Shown: positions 41,554 through 52,855, counted from the stretch's first letter. The stretch: DNA of 64,000 nucleotides from Dyella sp. ASV21 (GCF_016428975.1 NZ_JAELTT010000016.1:1-64000); one strand, 5' to 3'. The notes: generated by a model from the letters alone, not told the origin. Program-made: numbers and translations.

Positions 41554-41596
41554 GACGGCTCGCCAACCCGGTGGGGGATCATGGAAAACATGGCGA

Positions 41597-42496
41597 TCAC
41601 TCAAGTTCGCGGTGGAAGGTAAGCACGCCCTTGCGTAGCGCGCGGAAATGGGTAGCCAGCTTTTCGACCAGGTACACCGAGCGGTGCCGACCGCCGGTAC
41701 AGCCAATAGCGATGGTGACATAGCTGCGGTCGTCGGCCTCGAAACGCGGCAGCCACGCATCGAGCCAGCGCTGGGTGTCGGCCAGATACTCGGCGACCAG
41801 TGGCTGCTCGTCCAGGTAGTCGCGCACGGGCGCGTCCTTGCCGGACAACGGGCGCAGTCGCGGGTCCCAGTGGGGGTTGGGCAGGCAGCGCGCATCGAAC
41901 ACGAAGTCCGAATCCAGCGGCAGGCCGCGGCGGAACGCGAAAGACTGGAACATCAGGGTGAGCCCCTCGGTTGCCTCGGCATAGCCGGTAGCGACCAGTC
42001 GGCGCAGCTGGTGCACGTTCATGTCGCTGGAGTCGATCACCTTGTCGGCGATGGCGGCCAGCGGGCGCAGCACCCGGCGCTCTTCCATAATGGCGTCGGC
42101 CAGCGACAGGCCGGCGCTGGACAGGGGATGGCGGCGGCGCGTTTCCGAGTAGCGCTTGATCAGCACGTCGTCGCGGCAATCCAGGAAGATCAGATGCGCG
42201 TGCACGCCGGCGGACGCCAGCTCCGAGAGCATGGCGGGCATGCGCTGCAGGTCTTCCTCGCGGTTGCGCACGTCCACGCCGACGGCGATGTTGCGGCGTT
42301 TGCCTTCGATGCCGCGGCTTACCGCCGCCACCAACTGCGGCAGCAGCGAGGTAGGCAGGTTATCGACGCAGTAGAACTCCAGGTCTTCCAGTGCGCGCAG
42401 GGCTACCGTTTTGCCACCGCCCGACATGCCGGTGAGCACGACCAGGTGGATGGCGTCAGGTTGATGGATATCGGATCCGAGTATCGTCTGGCTCAT
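41597..42496 (-). CDS. rapZ: RNase adapter protein RapZ
   Basis: A 299-residue P-loop protein. The Walker A GMSGGGKT is at 23-30, followed by ALEDLEFYCVDNLPTSLLPQL, RYSETRRRHPLSS, the C-terminal RGLPLDSDFVFDARCLPNPHWDP and IAIGCTGGRHRSVYLVEKLA, all diagnostic of RapZ (YvcJ). In E. coli it directs RNase E to the GlmZ sRNA in control of amino-sugar synthesis. It is four bases from hprK and is probably translated with it. Confidence 0.94.
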   Translation of the reverse strand: MSQTILGSDIHQPDAIHLVVLTGMSGGGKTVALRALEDLEFYCVDNLPTSLLPQLVAAVSRGIEGKRRNIAVGVDVRNREEDLQRMPAMLSELASAGVHAHLIFLDCRDDVLIKRYSETRRRHPLSSAGLSLADAIMEERRVLRPLAAIADKVIDSSDMNVHQLRRLVATGYAEATEGLTLMFQSFAFRRGLPLDSDFVFDARCLPNPHWDPRLRPLSGKDAPVRDYLDEQPLVAEYLADTQRWLDAWLPRFEADDRSYVTIAIGCTGGRHRSVYLVEKLATHFRALRKGVLTFHRELE

Positions 42497-42499
42497 GGT

Positions 42500-43450
42500 T
42501 CACCACGGCGGCAGCCGGCGCATCTGGTGCGCCTGGCGGTCGATGAAGGTTTGGGCAGGGTCGATGCCCTTGCTCTTGAGGACGTGATTGCGCACCGCCG
42601 CTTCCACCAGCACGGCAAGGTTGCGGCCGGGCGCCACCGGAATGGTTATCATCGGCACGGGTACTTCGAAGATCTCGCGATGGCCGATGTCGCCGGTGAG
42701 GCGGGTGAGGCCGTCGGTGTCTTCGCCTTCACGCAGCGGTTTGAGGTGCACCACCAGGCGAAGATACTTGGATGGCTTCACGGCCGTGTGGCCGAACATC
42801 TCGCGCACGTTGAGCACGCCCAGCCCGCGCACTTCGAGCAGATCCTGCAGGAGTTCGGGGCAGGTGCCGTCGATAACGTCCGGCGCGATCAGGGTGAATT
42901 CGGTGGCGTCATCGGCAACCAGGCGATGGCCGCGGCTGATCAGTTCCAGCGCCAATTCGCTCTTGCCCGAGCCCGATTCGCCGGTAATCAGCACGCCAAT
43001 GGAGAACACTTCCAGGAACACGCCATGCAGCGTGACCTTGGGTGCCAGGATGCGCGCCAGGTGGTACTGCATCCAGGTGAGCAGTTCGTGGCCGCGCTTG
43101 GAACTGATCCACAGCGGGGTGTTGGTTTCCTCCGCTACTTCGCGCAGATCCGCGGGGATGGGCTGGTCCTTGGTCACGATCATCGCTACCGGCTGGTAGG
43201 CGGCGATTTTGTTGATCGCCTCCCAACGCTGGCGCGAATCCAGGCTGTCGAGGAAGTTCAACTCCTCGGTACCGATGATCTGAATCTTGTTGGGATAGAT
43301 GACGTTGAGGTAGCCGATCAGCGACGGACGTCGCGTGGTGGTGGCCGCCTGCTCCAGTACGCGCGACTCGCCGCGCATGCCGGAAACCCAGCGCAGCGCC
43401 ATGCGCTCGTGGACACCATCGTAGAGTTGTCGGGCGGTGAGCCGGTCCAA
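42500..43450 (-). CDS. hprK: HPr kinase/phosphorylase
   Basis: A 316-residue HPrK. The N-terminal domain has [19 protein letters not shown]; Walker A GESGSGKS is at 157-164, with [11 protein letters not shown], and the family signature [15 protein letters not shown]. It phosphorylates or dephosphorylates Ser46 of HPr, linking carbon or energy state to the PTS. The start is TTG at 43450, with AAAGGA six bases before it; no in-frame ATG comes near the conserved [18 protein letters not shown]. An unpaired stretch of 142 bases and a GC hairpin (43559-43570/43575-43586) separate it from hpf. Confidence 0.93.
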   Translation of the reverse strand: MDRLTARQLYDGVHERMALRWVSGMRGESRVLEQAATTTRRPSLIGYLNVIYPNKIQIIGTEELNFLDSLDSRQRWEAINKIAAYQPVAMIVTKDQPIPADLREVAEETNTPLWISSKRGHELLTWMQYHLARILAPKVTLHGVFLEVFSIGVLITGESGSGKSELALELISRGHRLVADDATEFTLIAPDVIDGTCPELLQDLLEVRGLGVLNVREMFGHTAVKPSKYLRLVVHLKPLREGEDTDGLTRLTGDIGHREIFEVPVPMITIPVAPGRNLAVLVEAAVRNHVLKSKGIDPAQTFIDRQAHQMRRLPPW

Positions 43451-43558
43451 GCCATATCCTTTGCGCCGCGGGAGTAGGGGCACGCAGGGCCCGGCGGCTA
43501 CAGGGATATTGTGCCAGTTCGCACCGGCGGACGCCTTGCATGGGGACGATGGGGGGAA

Positions 43559-43586
43559 CGGCCCGCCCGTGGGGACGGGCGGGCCG
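43559..43586. other. 12-bp stem-loop between hpf and hprK
   Basis: CGGCCCGCCCGT at 43559-43570 pairs perfectly with ACGGGCGGGCCG at 43575-43586 around GGGG. No T-run follows on either strand, so it may be an attenuator, a processing point or a factor-dependent terminator in place of a plain terminator. Confidence 0.55.
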
Positions 43587-43592
43587 GAGGCG

Positions 43593-43916
43593 TCAGCCGT
43601 ATTGGCGCTCGTCGCGCACGGCGCGCTGATGCTTGTCGGAGACCTTCTCGCGGTGCTTGCGCAGTTGGGCCACCAGCTTGTCGAACAAGACGTCGATGGA
43701 GACGTACATATCGCTCTCATTGGCCTCGGCATGCAGGGTGGCGCCGGTCACGCCGAGCGTGCCTTCCGCGCGCTGCTGCAGTTTGTCCACCGATAGCACG
43801 ACGCTGAGGCTGAGAATGCGGTCGTCGAGGCGGGTGAGGCGGTCAAGCCGGCTGTTTACGTGATCGCGAAGGGCCGGGGTGACTTCAATCTGCTGACCGC
43901 TGAGCTGAACTTGCAT
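43593..43916 (-). CDS. hpf: Ribosome hibernation promoting factor (HPF)
   Basis: A 107-residue HPF/RaiA protein that dimerises or silences ribosomes in slow growth. It has [81 protein letters not shown]. It is the short form, with no C-terminal dimer domain. In E. coli it also follows rpoN. The 289 bases between it and rpoN hold no gene. Confidence 0.93.
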   Translation of the reverse strand: MQVQLSGQQIEVTPALRDHVNSRLDRLTRLDDRILSLSVVLSVDKLQQRAEGTLGVTGATLHAEANESDMYVSIDVLFDKLVAQLRKHREKVSDKHQRAVRDERQYG

Positions 43917-44205
43917 GTTGCGCCTCCTCTGGTACTTGCCGCGGACGCGGCTGGGGTCGATGCGCCGGCTGCTTAGGTCGTGGCCGACACACCTTTTTTA
44001 AGTCCGGGGATATCCGATGGGTTTCCGGCCTCCTCACCAAGTCGGGATAGTCACTATGCGCTCGTCGGTTGGGTTTCGCGTTATGCGGACCTTCACGCGT
44101 TGGACATGACAGGTTTCCCTTCGGATCGACTTCACTACGAATATGGAGACGACTTTTGCGTCGCCAAGTTCCCGAGACGCTTTGCCGCGGTCGGCGTGAG
44201 CGGAC

Positions 44206-45669
44206 TCAGCCGGCGCGCTGCCGCTCACTGGAGCTGGGGATGCGCATGGCTTCACGGTACTTGGCAACCGTGCGGCGAGCAACCTGGATGCCCTTGCGAT
44301 GGAGCTCTTCGGCGATAGCCTGATCGGACAGCGGCTTGCGCGCATCCTCGGCGTCCACCAGCTTGCGCAGCATGGCCTGGATCGCGGTCGCCGAGGCGCT
44401 GCCACCATCTTCGGTGGACACGCCGCTGGAGAAGAAGTGCTTGAGTTCGAACGTGCCGCGCGGGGTATGGATGTACTTGCGAGTAGTTACACGTGAAATG
44501 GTCGACTCGTGCATGCCTACTTCTTCGGCAACCTCGCGCAGCACCAGCGGGTGCATGGCTTCGGGACCATAGTCGAGGAAGGCGCTTTGGCGGCGTACGA
44601 TGGCTTCAGCCACCTTGAGCAAGGTTTCCGCGCGCGATTCCAGGCTCTTGATGAGCCAGCGTGCTTCCTGCAACTGGCCACGCATCCAGCTGGCATCGCT
44701 GCCGCGCGCCTGGGCGATCAGGCCGCAGTAATGCTGGTTCAGGCCCAGCCGAGGCTGGCAGTCGGGGTTGAGGCTGACGCGCCAGCGTCCATTATCCTTG
44801 CGCGCATACACGTCTGGCGCCACGTATTCGACGGGCGTCACGTCCAGTGCCGCACCAGGGCGCGGATCCAGGCTGCGGATCAGTACGGCCGCGGCGGTGG
44901 TTTCATCCTCGCTCGCCTTGAGCTTGCGCGCCAGGCGAGAGATATCGTTGCGGGCGAGCAGCTCCAGCTCCGCATCGACAATGCGCAGGGCGAGTTCGCG
45001 TTGAGGCAGCTCGGGATCGAATTGTTCCAACTGCACGCGCAGACAGTCGCGCAGATCCACGCTGGCGACGCCGGTGGGGTCGAAGCGTTGCAGCAGGCGT
45101 CGCACGTGCTCGATGTCGGTGGCGCTGGCCTTGAGGTCGGCGGGCACGGCGGCGAGCAGCGACTCCATGTTTTCGGTGAGATAACCGTCAGGATTGAGCG
45201 CGTCGATCAGCACCGTGGCAATCGTGCGCTCGCGCACGCTCATATGGGTGAGGTTGAGCTGCCACAGCAGGTGTTCCTGCAGTGTTTCGGGCGCCGCGCT
45301 TTGCGGTTCGAAGCCGTCTTCGTCGCCGCTTGCGCTGTTGCGCGACGCGCCGCTGCCGCCAGAGAAATCGATGGGATCTTCGGCTGCGCCGCCGCTGTCG
45401 CTCCAGTCGGAGGCTTCGCCATCGTCGGCGCTATCGCTGCTGCTGGCGCTGCTGGTGTTGGGCGGCGGCAGCTCGATGTTTTCGTGATCCTCGCCGTCAA
45501 CGGCTTCCGGATTGTCTTCGGAGAACTCCAGCAATGGATTGCTTTCGGCGATCTGGCGCAGCTCCGCTTCCAGCTCAAGCTGAGACAATTGCAGCAAGCG
45601 AATAGCCTGCTGCAATTGCGGCGTCAGCGTGAGCTGTTGGTTGAGTCGAAACTGCAGTCCGGGTTTCAT
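44206..45669 (-). CDS. rpoN: RNA polymerase sigma-54 factor RpoN
   Basis: A 487-residue sigma-54. Region I has LNQQLTLTPQLQQAIRLLQLSQLELEAEL; an acidic linker (S/D/E-rich, about 50-115) follows; the core-binding domain and then the DNA-binding domain with ESTISRVTTRKYIHTPRGTFELKHFFSSG and the RpoN box ARRTVAKYREAMRIP at the end. It drives genes from -24/-12 promoters with enhancer proteins. It lies downstream of lptB and upstream of hpf, as in E. coli. The 199-base gap to lptB probably holds its promoter. Confidence 0.95.
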   Translation of the reverse strand: MKPGLQFRLNQQLTLTPQLQQAIRLLQLSQLELEAELRQIAESNPLLEFSEDNPEAVDGEDHENIELPPPNTSSASSSDSADDGEASDWSDSGGAAEDPIDFSGGSGASRNSASGDEDGFEPQSAAPETLQEHLLWQLNLTHMSVRERTIATVLIDALNPDGYLTENMESLLAAVPADLKASATDIEHVRRLLQRFDPTGVASVDLRDCLRVQLEQFDPELPQRELALRIVDAELELLARNDISRLARKLKASEDETTAAAVLIRSLDPRPGAALDVTPVEYVAPDVYARKDNGRWRVSLNPDCQPRLGLNQHYCGLIAQARGSDASWMRGQLQEARWLIKSLESRAETLLKVAEAIVRRQSAFLDYGPEAMHPLVLREVAEEVGMHESTISRVTTRKYIHTPRGTFELKHFFSSGVSTEDGGSASATAIQAMLRKLVDAEDARKPLSDQAIAEELHRKGIQVARRTVAKYREAMRIPSSSERQRAG

Positions 45670-45868
45670 GCCAGCGAAATCAATAAGTAGGCGAAGAACA
45701 TCCTAACCCCTCGCAGGTTGGGGCGGCCATAGAGCCGTTCGCACATTGACGTATCCCGTACGGTGGAGAGTCCTACACTCAACGGAGCGTAGCCAGTGAT
45801 CCGTATAATCGGGTGCGCCAAGCTACCGCCCAGCTTGCGCGAGGCTGGCGGACGTCCAAAAACTGAGC

Positions 45869-46588
45869 TTACAGGCGGAACTCGCGCCCCAGATAGACCT
45901 CGCGCACCTTCTCGTCGGCAAGAATGTGCGCGGGTGTGCCGCGCGACAGTACTTCGCCATCGTTGAGGATGTAGGCGCGGTCGCAGATGCCCAGGGTTTC
46001 GCGCACATTATGATCGGTGATCAGCACGCCGATGCCGCGCTCCTTGAGATGGCGCACGATGCGTTGGATTTCACCCACCGAGATCGGGTCCACGCCCGCG
46101 AACGGTTCGTCCAGCAGCATGTAGCGCGGATGCGCGGCCAGCGCGCGGGCAATTTCCACGCGGCGACGCTCGCCACCGGAAAGGCTGATGCCCTTCTGGT
46201 CGGCGATGTGCGAGATCTTCAGTTCGTCCAGCAGGCTTTCCAGCTCGTTGGTGCGACGCTTTTCGTCCCAGCCTTCGCGTAGCTCCAGCACCGCCATGAT
46301 GTTGTCCGCCACGCTGAGGCGACGGAACACCGAAGCTTCTTGCGGCAGATAGCCGATGCCCAGCTTGGCGCGCAGGTGCATGGGCAGGCCGGTGATGTCC
46401 TGCTTGTCGAGCTTGATGACGCCGGCATCGGCCTCGATCAGGCCCACCACCATATAGAAGCAGGTGGTTTTGCCGGCACCATTGGGGCCGAGCAGGCCCA
46501 CCACTTCACCCTCACGGATGGAGAACGCGAAGTCGCGCACGACCTGGCGCGACTTGAAGCTTTTTTGCAGCCCTTCAGCGGAAAGCAT
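45869..46588 (-). CDS. lptB: LPS export ABC transporter ATPase LptB
   Basis: A 239-residue ABC ATPase. Walker A GPNGAGKT is at 34-41, the Q-loop in [12 protein letters not shown], signature [15 protein letters not shown], Walker [13 protein letters not shown] and the switch histidine in [10 protein letters not shown]. It powers LPS removal from the inner membrane with LptFG (not in this window), LptC and LptA. It starts three bases after lptA. Confidence 0.95.
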   Translation of the reverse strand: MLSAEGLQKSFKSRQVVRDFAFSIREGEVVGLLGPNGAGKTTCFYMVVGLIEADAGVIKLDKQDITGLPMHLRAKLGIGYLPQEASVFRRLSVADNIMAVLELREGWDEKRRTNELESLLDELKISHIADQKGISLSGGERRRVEIARALAAHPRYMLLDEPFAGVDPISVGEIQRIVRHLKERGIGVLITDHNVRETLGICDRAYILNDGEVLSRGTPAHILADEKVREVYLGREFRL

Positions 46589-46591
46589 CGA

Positions 46592-47206
46592 TCAGTGGCC
46601 CTCGGCCGGCTTGGTGGCGGGCTGCTGCGGCGCCGGGGTGGCGGCCGGCTTGGGCGGGGTAGCCGCCGGAGCGCCAGGCTTCTGCTTGGGCAGAATCACG
46701 CCATGTACCAGGCCATCGCCGCCGGCTTCGCCGGTAATCAGCGCCGTCTGGGTGTTGTAGGTGAGCTTGTCGCCGTGGAACTCGCCGCGACCCTGCTGGC
46801 GCACCACGGCATTGCCGGTAAGCACGGCGATGCCGTTGATGTTGTCGTAGTCGAGCTGGGCGGCGTCGCCCTGCATCAGGTTGCCGGCGTCGTCCAGCTG
46901 TTCGATGTGCGCCGGCTTGCCGTTCACCACGGCGCGCGATACCTGGCTGTCGCCATCCAGGTAGAGCTTGGCGATGTCGCCGGTGAGCTTCATGGTGCCC
47001 TGCGTGGCCACCACGCTGCCGGTGAGCGTGGTGATGGTGTTGGGCGCGTTGAAGCCGTCCATGGACTTGGACGAGAAGTTCATCGGCTGGTTGCGGTCAT
47101 CCTGCTTGGCCAGCGCCGGCTGCAGGATGAGCAGCCCCAGGCACAGCAGCCCGAGGTGCAGCTTGAGACTTCTTGGGGCGCGGCGGAAACGAGCCGGTGA
47201 CTTCAT
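46592..47206 (-). CDS. lptA: Periplasmic LPS-transport protein LptA
   Basis: A 204-residue LptA with a signal peptide (ending LQPALA, about 33) and an OstA domain: MNFSSKSMDGFNAPNTITTLTGSVVATQGTMKLTGD, AQLDYDNINGIAVLTGNAVVRQ and GEFHGDKLTYNTQTALITG. A Pro/Ala-rich tail of about 35 residues (KPGAPAATPPKPAATPAPQ) is unusual. It forms the periplasmic bridge for LPS. GGAGCTGCTCG before ATG at 47206 supports the start, even though this lies 110 bases inside the lptC frame. Confidence 0.92.
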   Translation of the reverse strand: MKSPARFRRAPRSLKLHLGLLCLGLLILQPALAKQDDRNQPMNFSSKSMDGFNAPNTITTLTGSVVATQGTMKLTGDIAKLYLDGDSQVSRAVVNGKPAHIEQLDDAGNLMQGDAAQLDYDNINGIAVLTGNAVVRQQGRGEFHGDKLTYNTQTALITGEAGGDGLVHGVILPKQKPGAPAATPPKPAATPAPQQPATKPAEGH

Positions 47207-47765
47207 CGAGCAGCTCCAGATGATTGGTATTGAGGTTGGCACGCATGCCGACCCCGTTAAGTGTACGGGCGCCTTGCGTCATATGCGCTGGGGCGTCGGT
47301 GACCATGCGGTTTTCCTTGGGCCAGGCGGTCACTTCGGACGTGTGCATTTCGGCCGCGTCGGTGTCCCCGAACGCGGCGCGGTGCATGTACACCGGCCCT
47401 TGCAGCTTGAGCAGGGTACCGCTCTTGTCCACCCAGGCGTAGAGCGAATCCCCCAGCCACGGCGGTACGCCGGCCTGGTTGGAGGGCAGTTCGAACTTGG
47501 GCGTGTTGATATAGAGCGATTCGTCGTTTTCGCGACGCTCCAGGTGCGGGGCGACCATGCTGAAGCTGGGCAGGCCGTCCACGCCGTAGGACCACAGCCG
47601 GAAATTGGTCAATGTGTAACCGGAGCGGGGCGGGCCTACGAAGTCGCTGACCTTGGGGGCCGGGGCCAGCCACCAATACAGCATCTGGGCGCCACCGGTC
47701 GCCAGGCCGACCAGCACGATCGCTACCGGAATGCCCCGGTCGCGCAGATAGGACCGCAAGCTCAC
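47097..47765 (-). CDS. lptC: LPS export protein LptC
   Basis: A 222-residue bitopic protein: one N-terminal helix (GIPVAIVLVGLATGGAQMLYWWLA) and an LptC beta-jellyroll with DFVGPPRSGYTLTNFRLWSYG, NTPKFELPSNQ and LNGVGMRANLNTNHLELLDEVTG. Usual LptC proteins end near the last of these; here about 35 more A/P-rich residues are read in the bases that also encode the lptA signal peptide. GTG at 47765 overlaps the stop of kdsC by four bases. Confidence 0.88.
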   Translation of the reverse strand: MSLRSYLRDRGIPVAIVLVGLATGGAQMLYWWLAPAPKVSDFVGPPRSGYTLTNFRLWSYGVDGLPSFSMVAPHLERRENDESLYINTPKFELPSNQAGVPPWLGDSLYAWVDKSGTLLKLQGPVYMHRAAFGDTDAAEMHTSEVTAWPKENRMVTDAPAHMTQGARTLNGVGMRANLNTNHLELLDEVTGSFPPRPKKSQAAPRAAVPGAAHPAAGAGQAG

Positions 47766-48301
47766 AGCCAGCGCTCCCGCTCGGCGTCGGTGCGGCCTTG
47801 AGCGTGCAGGATGAGGTCGGCGATCTCGCGCGCGGCACCAAGGCCGCCGCCGAGACGGGTCTGCCAGTGCGACTGTTCCTTCACCCAGGGATGCGCGTTG
47901 GCCACGGCGACGGCGAGACCAACCCTGCGCATTGGGCGCAGGTCGGGTAGATCGTCGCCGACAAAGGCCACCTGATCCGGCGTAAGTGCCAGGGCTTCCA
48001 GCAACTGCTCCAGGCAGGCGCCCTTGTCGCCCTGGCCCTGGTAGACATGGGCGATGTCCAGCTCTTCCGCGCGCAACGCCACCGGGTGGCTGATGCGGGC
48101 GGACATGATGGCGACCTGCACACCATTGGCCATGAGCAACTTGAGGCCCAGGCCGTCGTGTACGTGGAACACCTTGGTTTCGTGGCCGTCTTCGGCGTAC
48201 CACAGGCGGCCGTCGGTCAGCGTGCCGTCCACGTCGAACACGACGAGGCGAATCTTGGCGGCACGGGCGAGTACGTCAGTGGGGATATCAGCCAGATACA
48301 T
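47762..48301 (-). CDS. kdsC: KDO-8-phosphate phosphatase KdsC
   Basis: A 179-residue HAD phosphatase with the nucleophile motif VVFDVDGTLTDGRL, the SARxSxxV-like MSARISHPVALRAEEL and VAFVGDDLPDL. It removes phosphate from KDO-8-P in LPS core synthesis. I chose ATG at 48301; a TTG 15 bases upstream is possible. Ribosome site is weak. It follows kdsD by 95 bases and overlaps lptC by four. Confidence 0.93.
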   Translation of the reverse strand: MYLADIPTDVLARAAKIRLVVFDVDGTLTDGRLWYAEDGHETKVFHVHDGLGLKLLMANGVQVAIMSARISHPVALRAEELDIAHVYQGQGDKGACLEQLLEALALTPDQVAFVGDDLPDLRPMRRVGLAVAVANAHPWVKEQSHWQTRLGGGLGAAREIADLILHAQGRTDAERERWL

Positions 48302-48396
48302 GGATGCGTTCGGCAAAGGGGCAGGGGGACGATACCGTCCAACGCCGGGCGAGCCGGTTGGTGGACGCGTTCAGTGATAGCAGCCGAGCCTTTCGA

Positions 48397-49407
48397 TCAG
48401 ACCACACGGGCGCGGAGCAGATCGTGAATGTTCAGCGCGCCCACCACTTGCTGCTGGTCGTTGACCACCAGCAAGGCGTGGATCTGGTGCTTTTCCATCA
48501 GCTGCGCGGCTTCGATGGCGAGCTTGTCCGCGCCGATGGTTTTGGGGCCTCGGGTCATGAGTTCGGCCACGGTGGCGCCGCGCAGGTCCACGCCATCGTC
48601 GTCCAGGGCGCGGCGCAGGTCACCGTCGGTGAACACGCCGAGCAGGCGCCGGTCGGCGTCGATCACCGCCGTCATGCCCAGGTGCTTGCGGGTCATTTCC
48701 ATCAGCGCCTGGGTAAGGGTGGCGTTGGGCGCCACCGCCGGAATGCCTTCGCCGGTATGCATGACGTCGCTGATATGCAGCAACAGGCGGCGGCCCAGGC
48801 TGCCTGCCGGATGCGAGCGGGCGAAATCTTCGGAGGTAAAGCCGCGTGCTTCCAGCAGGGCGATGGCGAGGGCGTCGCCCATGACCAGCGCTGCGGTGGT
48901 GCTGGCCGTGGGGGCCAGGCCCAGCGGGCAGGCTTCGGCGGCGATGCTGGCGTCCAGGTGCACCTCGGCCTGATCGGCCAGCGAGGAACGGGCGTTGCCG
49001 GTAATGGCGATCAGCGGAATGCCCTGGCGCTTGATCACCGGCAGGATGAACAGCACTTCGTCGGTTTCGCCGGAGTTGGACAGCGCCAGCACCACATCCT
49101 GCGGCAGGATCATGCCGAGGTCGCCGTGGCTGGCTTCGCCCGGATGGACGAAGAAGGCCGGCGTGCCGGTGGAGGCGAGGGTGGCGGCGATCTTGCGGCC
49201 GACGTGGCCGGACTTGCCCATGCCGGTGACCACGACGCGTCCGGCGCAGCCCATGATGAGGCGGCAGGCTTCCACGAACTCGGGCCCGATACGGGGTTCG
49301 AGCGCGCGAATGGCGGCCGCCTCGGTGGCGATCACGGTGCGCGCGCTGCGCACGATGGCGTCGGCGTTGATCGCGTGCTGGCTTGCTGGGGCGACGTGGG
49401 CGTTCAT
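48397..49407 (-). CDS. kdsD: Arabinose-5-phosphate isomerase KdsD
   Basis: A 336-residue isomerase, which turns ribulose-5-P into arabinose-5-P for KDO. It has an N-terminal SIS domain (VVVTGMGKSGHVGRKIAATLASTG, SNSGETDEVL, GEASHGDLGM) and two CBS domains at the end (VMHTGEGIPAVAPNATLTQALMEM and TRGPKTIGADKLAIEAAQLM). AGGAC lies before ATG at 49407. It is the first gene of the kds-lpt-rpoN-PTS set. Confidence 0.94.
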   Translation of the reverse strand: MNAHVAPASQHAINADAIVRSARTVIATEAAAIRALEPRIGPEFVEACRLIMGCAGRVVVTGMGKSGHVGRKIAATLASTGTPAFFVHPGEASHGDLGMILPQDVVLALSNSGETDEVLFILPVIKRQGIPLIAITGNARSSLADQAEVHLDASIAAEACPLGLAPTASTTAALVMGDALAIALLEARGFTSEDFARSHPAGSLGRRLLLHISDVMHTGEGIPAVAPNATLTQALMEMTRKHLGMTAVIDADRRLLGVFTDGDLRRALDDDGVDLRGATVAELMTRGPKTIGADKLAIEAAQLMEKHQIHALLVVNDQQQVVGALNIHDLLRARVV

Positions 49408-49657
49408 GCGTCCTCGGGGTCGGTGCCGGCATTCCGTCACCGCTCCATCGCGGCGCTGGTCAGAAATGTCGCAATAAATCATTGGGTTGTGCGGTGGTGG
49501 TGGCGCCTGTTTCGGGCGGCCGTCAACGCGTGTCGTTTCTGCGACAGAGGTTTTCCATTAACATGGCATATTCGCATTTTAACGTCATAGTCGGTGCCCT
49601 TGGGCCTGGGATGTCTCCAGTCCAGGGCGTCGACCGACCCCTGTTAGTGGAAAAACC

Positions 49658-51200
<1,543 letters not shown>

Positions 51201-51225
51201 CCGACGGCTTTCATCGCCCAGGAAA

Positions 51226-51249
51226 GAGGCCGCGCAAGCGGCCTTTTTC
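51226..51249 (+). terminator. Rho-independent terminator after murA
   Basis: Stem AGGCCGC (51227-51233) and GCGGCCT (51238-51244), loop GCAA, then TTTT. It ends the ibaG-murA transcript. Confidence 0.9.
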
Positions 51250-51409
51250 GTCAGCGGAATCCCTTCGTTCTCAACGGTTCGTTATCGAGGGGACCGCGGG
51301 CATCCAGTGACTTTTCTTTGGCGTCGGTCAGCAATTGGGCGGCGAAGATTTACCTGCTTGCGCCGAACGCAACGCATACGCGGTGAAGCGCTTCTCGCCA
51401 ACGGTTGCC

Positions 51410-52126
51410 TTAGTTGCCGTTCTTGTAGCTCACCAGCTGCAACTCCAGGTTGCCGCCATCGCTCTGCGCCAGCTTTACGGGCACCGGGTACTTTTGCGGG
51501 GCATACCATGCGCTGAAAGCATTATCGTCGCCACTGCGAACCACGCGCTCGGTCTGGAAGCTGCCTGCCGGTACCTTCACGGTGTCCTTGCCGGCGACCT
51601 TGAACTCCTGCGTTTCCACGTTGTGCTTGACCGCAACAGGCAGTGCCACGCTCTGCTTTCCGGCACGCAAGGCCAGCCCGATGGCGTAGGGCGTGGTGTT
51701 GCGATCCACCATGCCAGGCGCGCTTTGATAGCTCATGGGGCCCTTGCCTTCATTTACGGTGACCTGGCCGGTGGTCCAGTTCACGTCGGTATGGCGCTGC
51801 TTGCTCTTGATCGCCGCGTCCATGCGGTAGTCGTAGCTGACGGTTTCCGGCGTGTTGTTGTTCCAGCGAAAGCGCGTGGTTTCGCTGGAGTTGGCGCCCA
51901 GGGCGGCGGCAATTCCTGCCGTGCCGCGCGTCTGGTTGCGGTATTCCCACTGGCCATCGCTGCTGGCCTTTAGCGTGACCACGGCTTCGCCGATGACCTG
52001 ACCACCCTGGGAAACCTGGTAGGTGGCGGTGAAGGGCGCCGGGCTGGTGCCCGCCAGCGCTGCGGTGGCGGAGAGGGCCAGCGTGAGGCCGGCGAGGGTG
52101 GTGCGGAAGGCGTTGAGTGAGGTCAT
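51410..52126 (-). CDS. Secreted DUF3108 protein
   Basis: A 238-residue periplasmic protein. The signal peptide ends near SATAALAG; the mature part has [41 protein letters not shown] and [40 protein letters not shown], the DUF3108 pattern. Role unknown. It starts 56 bases downstream of the purN stop and may be in the same transcript. Confidence 0.87.
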   Translation of the reverse strand: MTSLNAFRTTLAGLTLALSATAALAGTSPAPFTATYQVSQGGQVIGEAVVTLKASSDGQWEYRNQTRGTAGIAAALGANSSETTRFRWNNNTPETVSYDYRMDAAIKSKQRHTDVNWTTGQVTVNEGKGPMSYQSAPGMVDRNTTPYAIGLALRAGKQSVALPVAVKHNVETQEFKVAGKDTVKVPAGSFQTERVVRSGDDNAFSAWYAPQKYPVPVKLAQSDGGNLELQLVSYKNGN

Positions 52127-52182
52127 GAGGACCGCAGTCTACGCGTTGAGGCTGAATGACTTGTAGAGGCGCGTGCGGGCGT

Positions 52183-52851
52183 TCAGTCAACCAAATCGTC
52201 GTTGCGCAGTTGCAGCGGTGCGCTCAGGGCGCGTCCGTCCAGTTCCACCCGGTCGGGCGGCGCCAGGGTAAGACGATGTGCCGCCATCAGGCGCAGCACG
52301 GCCGGTAGCAACTGGTGCTCGTAGCCGAGCAGGCGCTGGGCGAGCTGGTGCTCGTCATCGCCGGGGCGGATGTCGATGCGAGCCTGGGCAATCACCGGGC
52401 CGCCATCCAGCTCGGCGGTAACGAAATGCACGCTGGCGCCATGTTCGGTATCGCCGGCTTCCAGGGCGCGACGGTGCGTATGCAAGCCGCGATACTTGGG
52501 CAGCAGGGAGGGGTGGATGTTGATCATCCGGCCCACCCACGGCTTGAGTGCCTCGCCGTCGATGATGCGCATGAAGCCGGCCAGCACCAGCACGTCGGCG
52601 CCGCTGGCGTCGAGTTGGCGGAACAGCTCCAGGTCGTAATCCAGGCGGTTGGCAAAGCCCTTGGGGCTCAGCGTGAAGCTGGGAATGGCGGCGTCCGCGG
52701 CCAGTTGCAGCGCGCCCGCATGGGCCTTGTCACTGCCGACCAACACGAAATCGACCGGCAGCGCGCCCGCGTCGCGGGCGGCGATCAAAGCCTGCAGGTT
52801 GCTACCGCGCCCGGAGGCGAGCACGGCCACACGAAGACGCGGATTCGACAC
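52183..52851 (-). CDS. purN: Phosphoribosylglycinamide formyltransferase PurN
   Basis: A 222-residue enzyme of the third step of purine synthesis, transferring formyl from 10-formyl-THF to GAR. It has VLASGRGSNLQALI, GFMRIIDGEAL, and INIHPSLLPKYRGLHTHRRALEAGDTEHGASVHFVTAELDGGPVIAQA with the catalytic N, H and D. It is four bases from purM, an operon seen in E. coli as well. The C-terminal 25 residues are a lineage-type extension. Confidence 0.95.
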   Translation of the reverse strand: MSNPRLRVAVLASGRGSNLQALIAARDAGALPVDFVLVGSDKAHAGALQLAADAAIPSFTLSPKGFANRLDYDLELFRQLDASGADVLVLAGFMRIIDGEALKPWVGRMINIHPSLLPKYRGLHTHRRALEAGDTEHGASVHFVTAELDGGPVIAQARIDIRPGDDEHQLAQRLLGYEHQLLPAVLRLMAAHRLTLAPPDRVELDGRALSAPLQLRNDDLVD

Positions 52852-52855
52852 GGGC

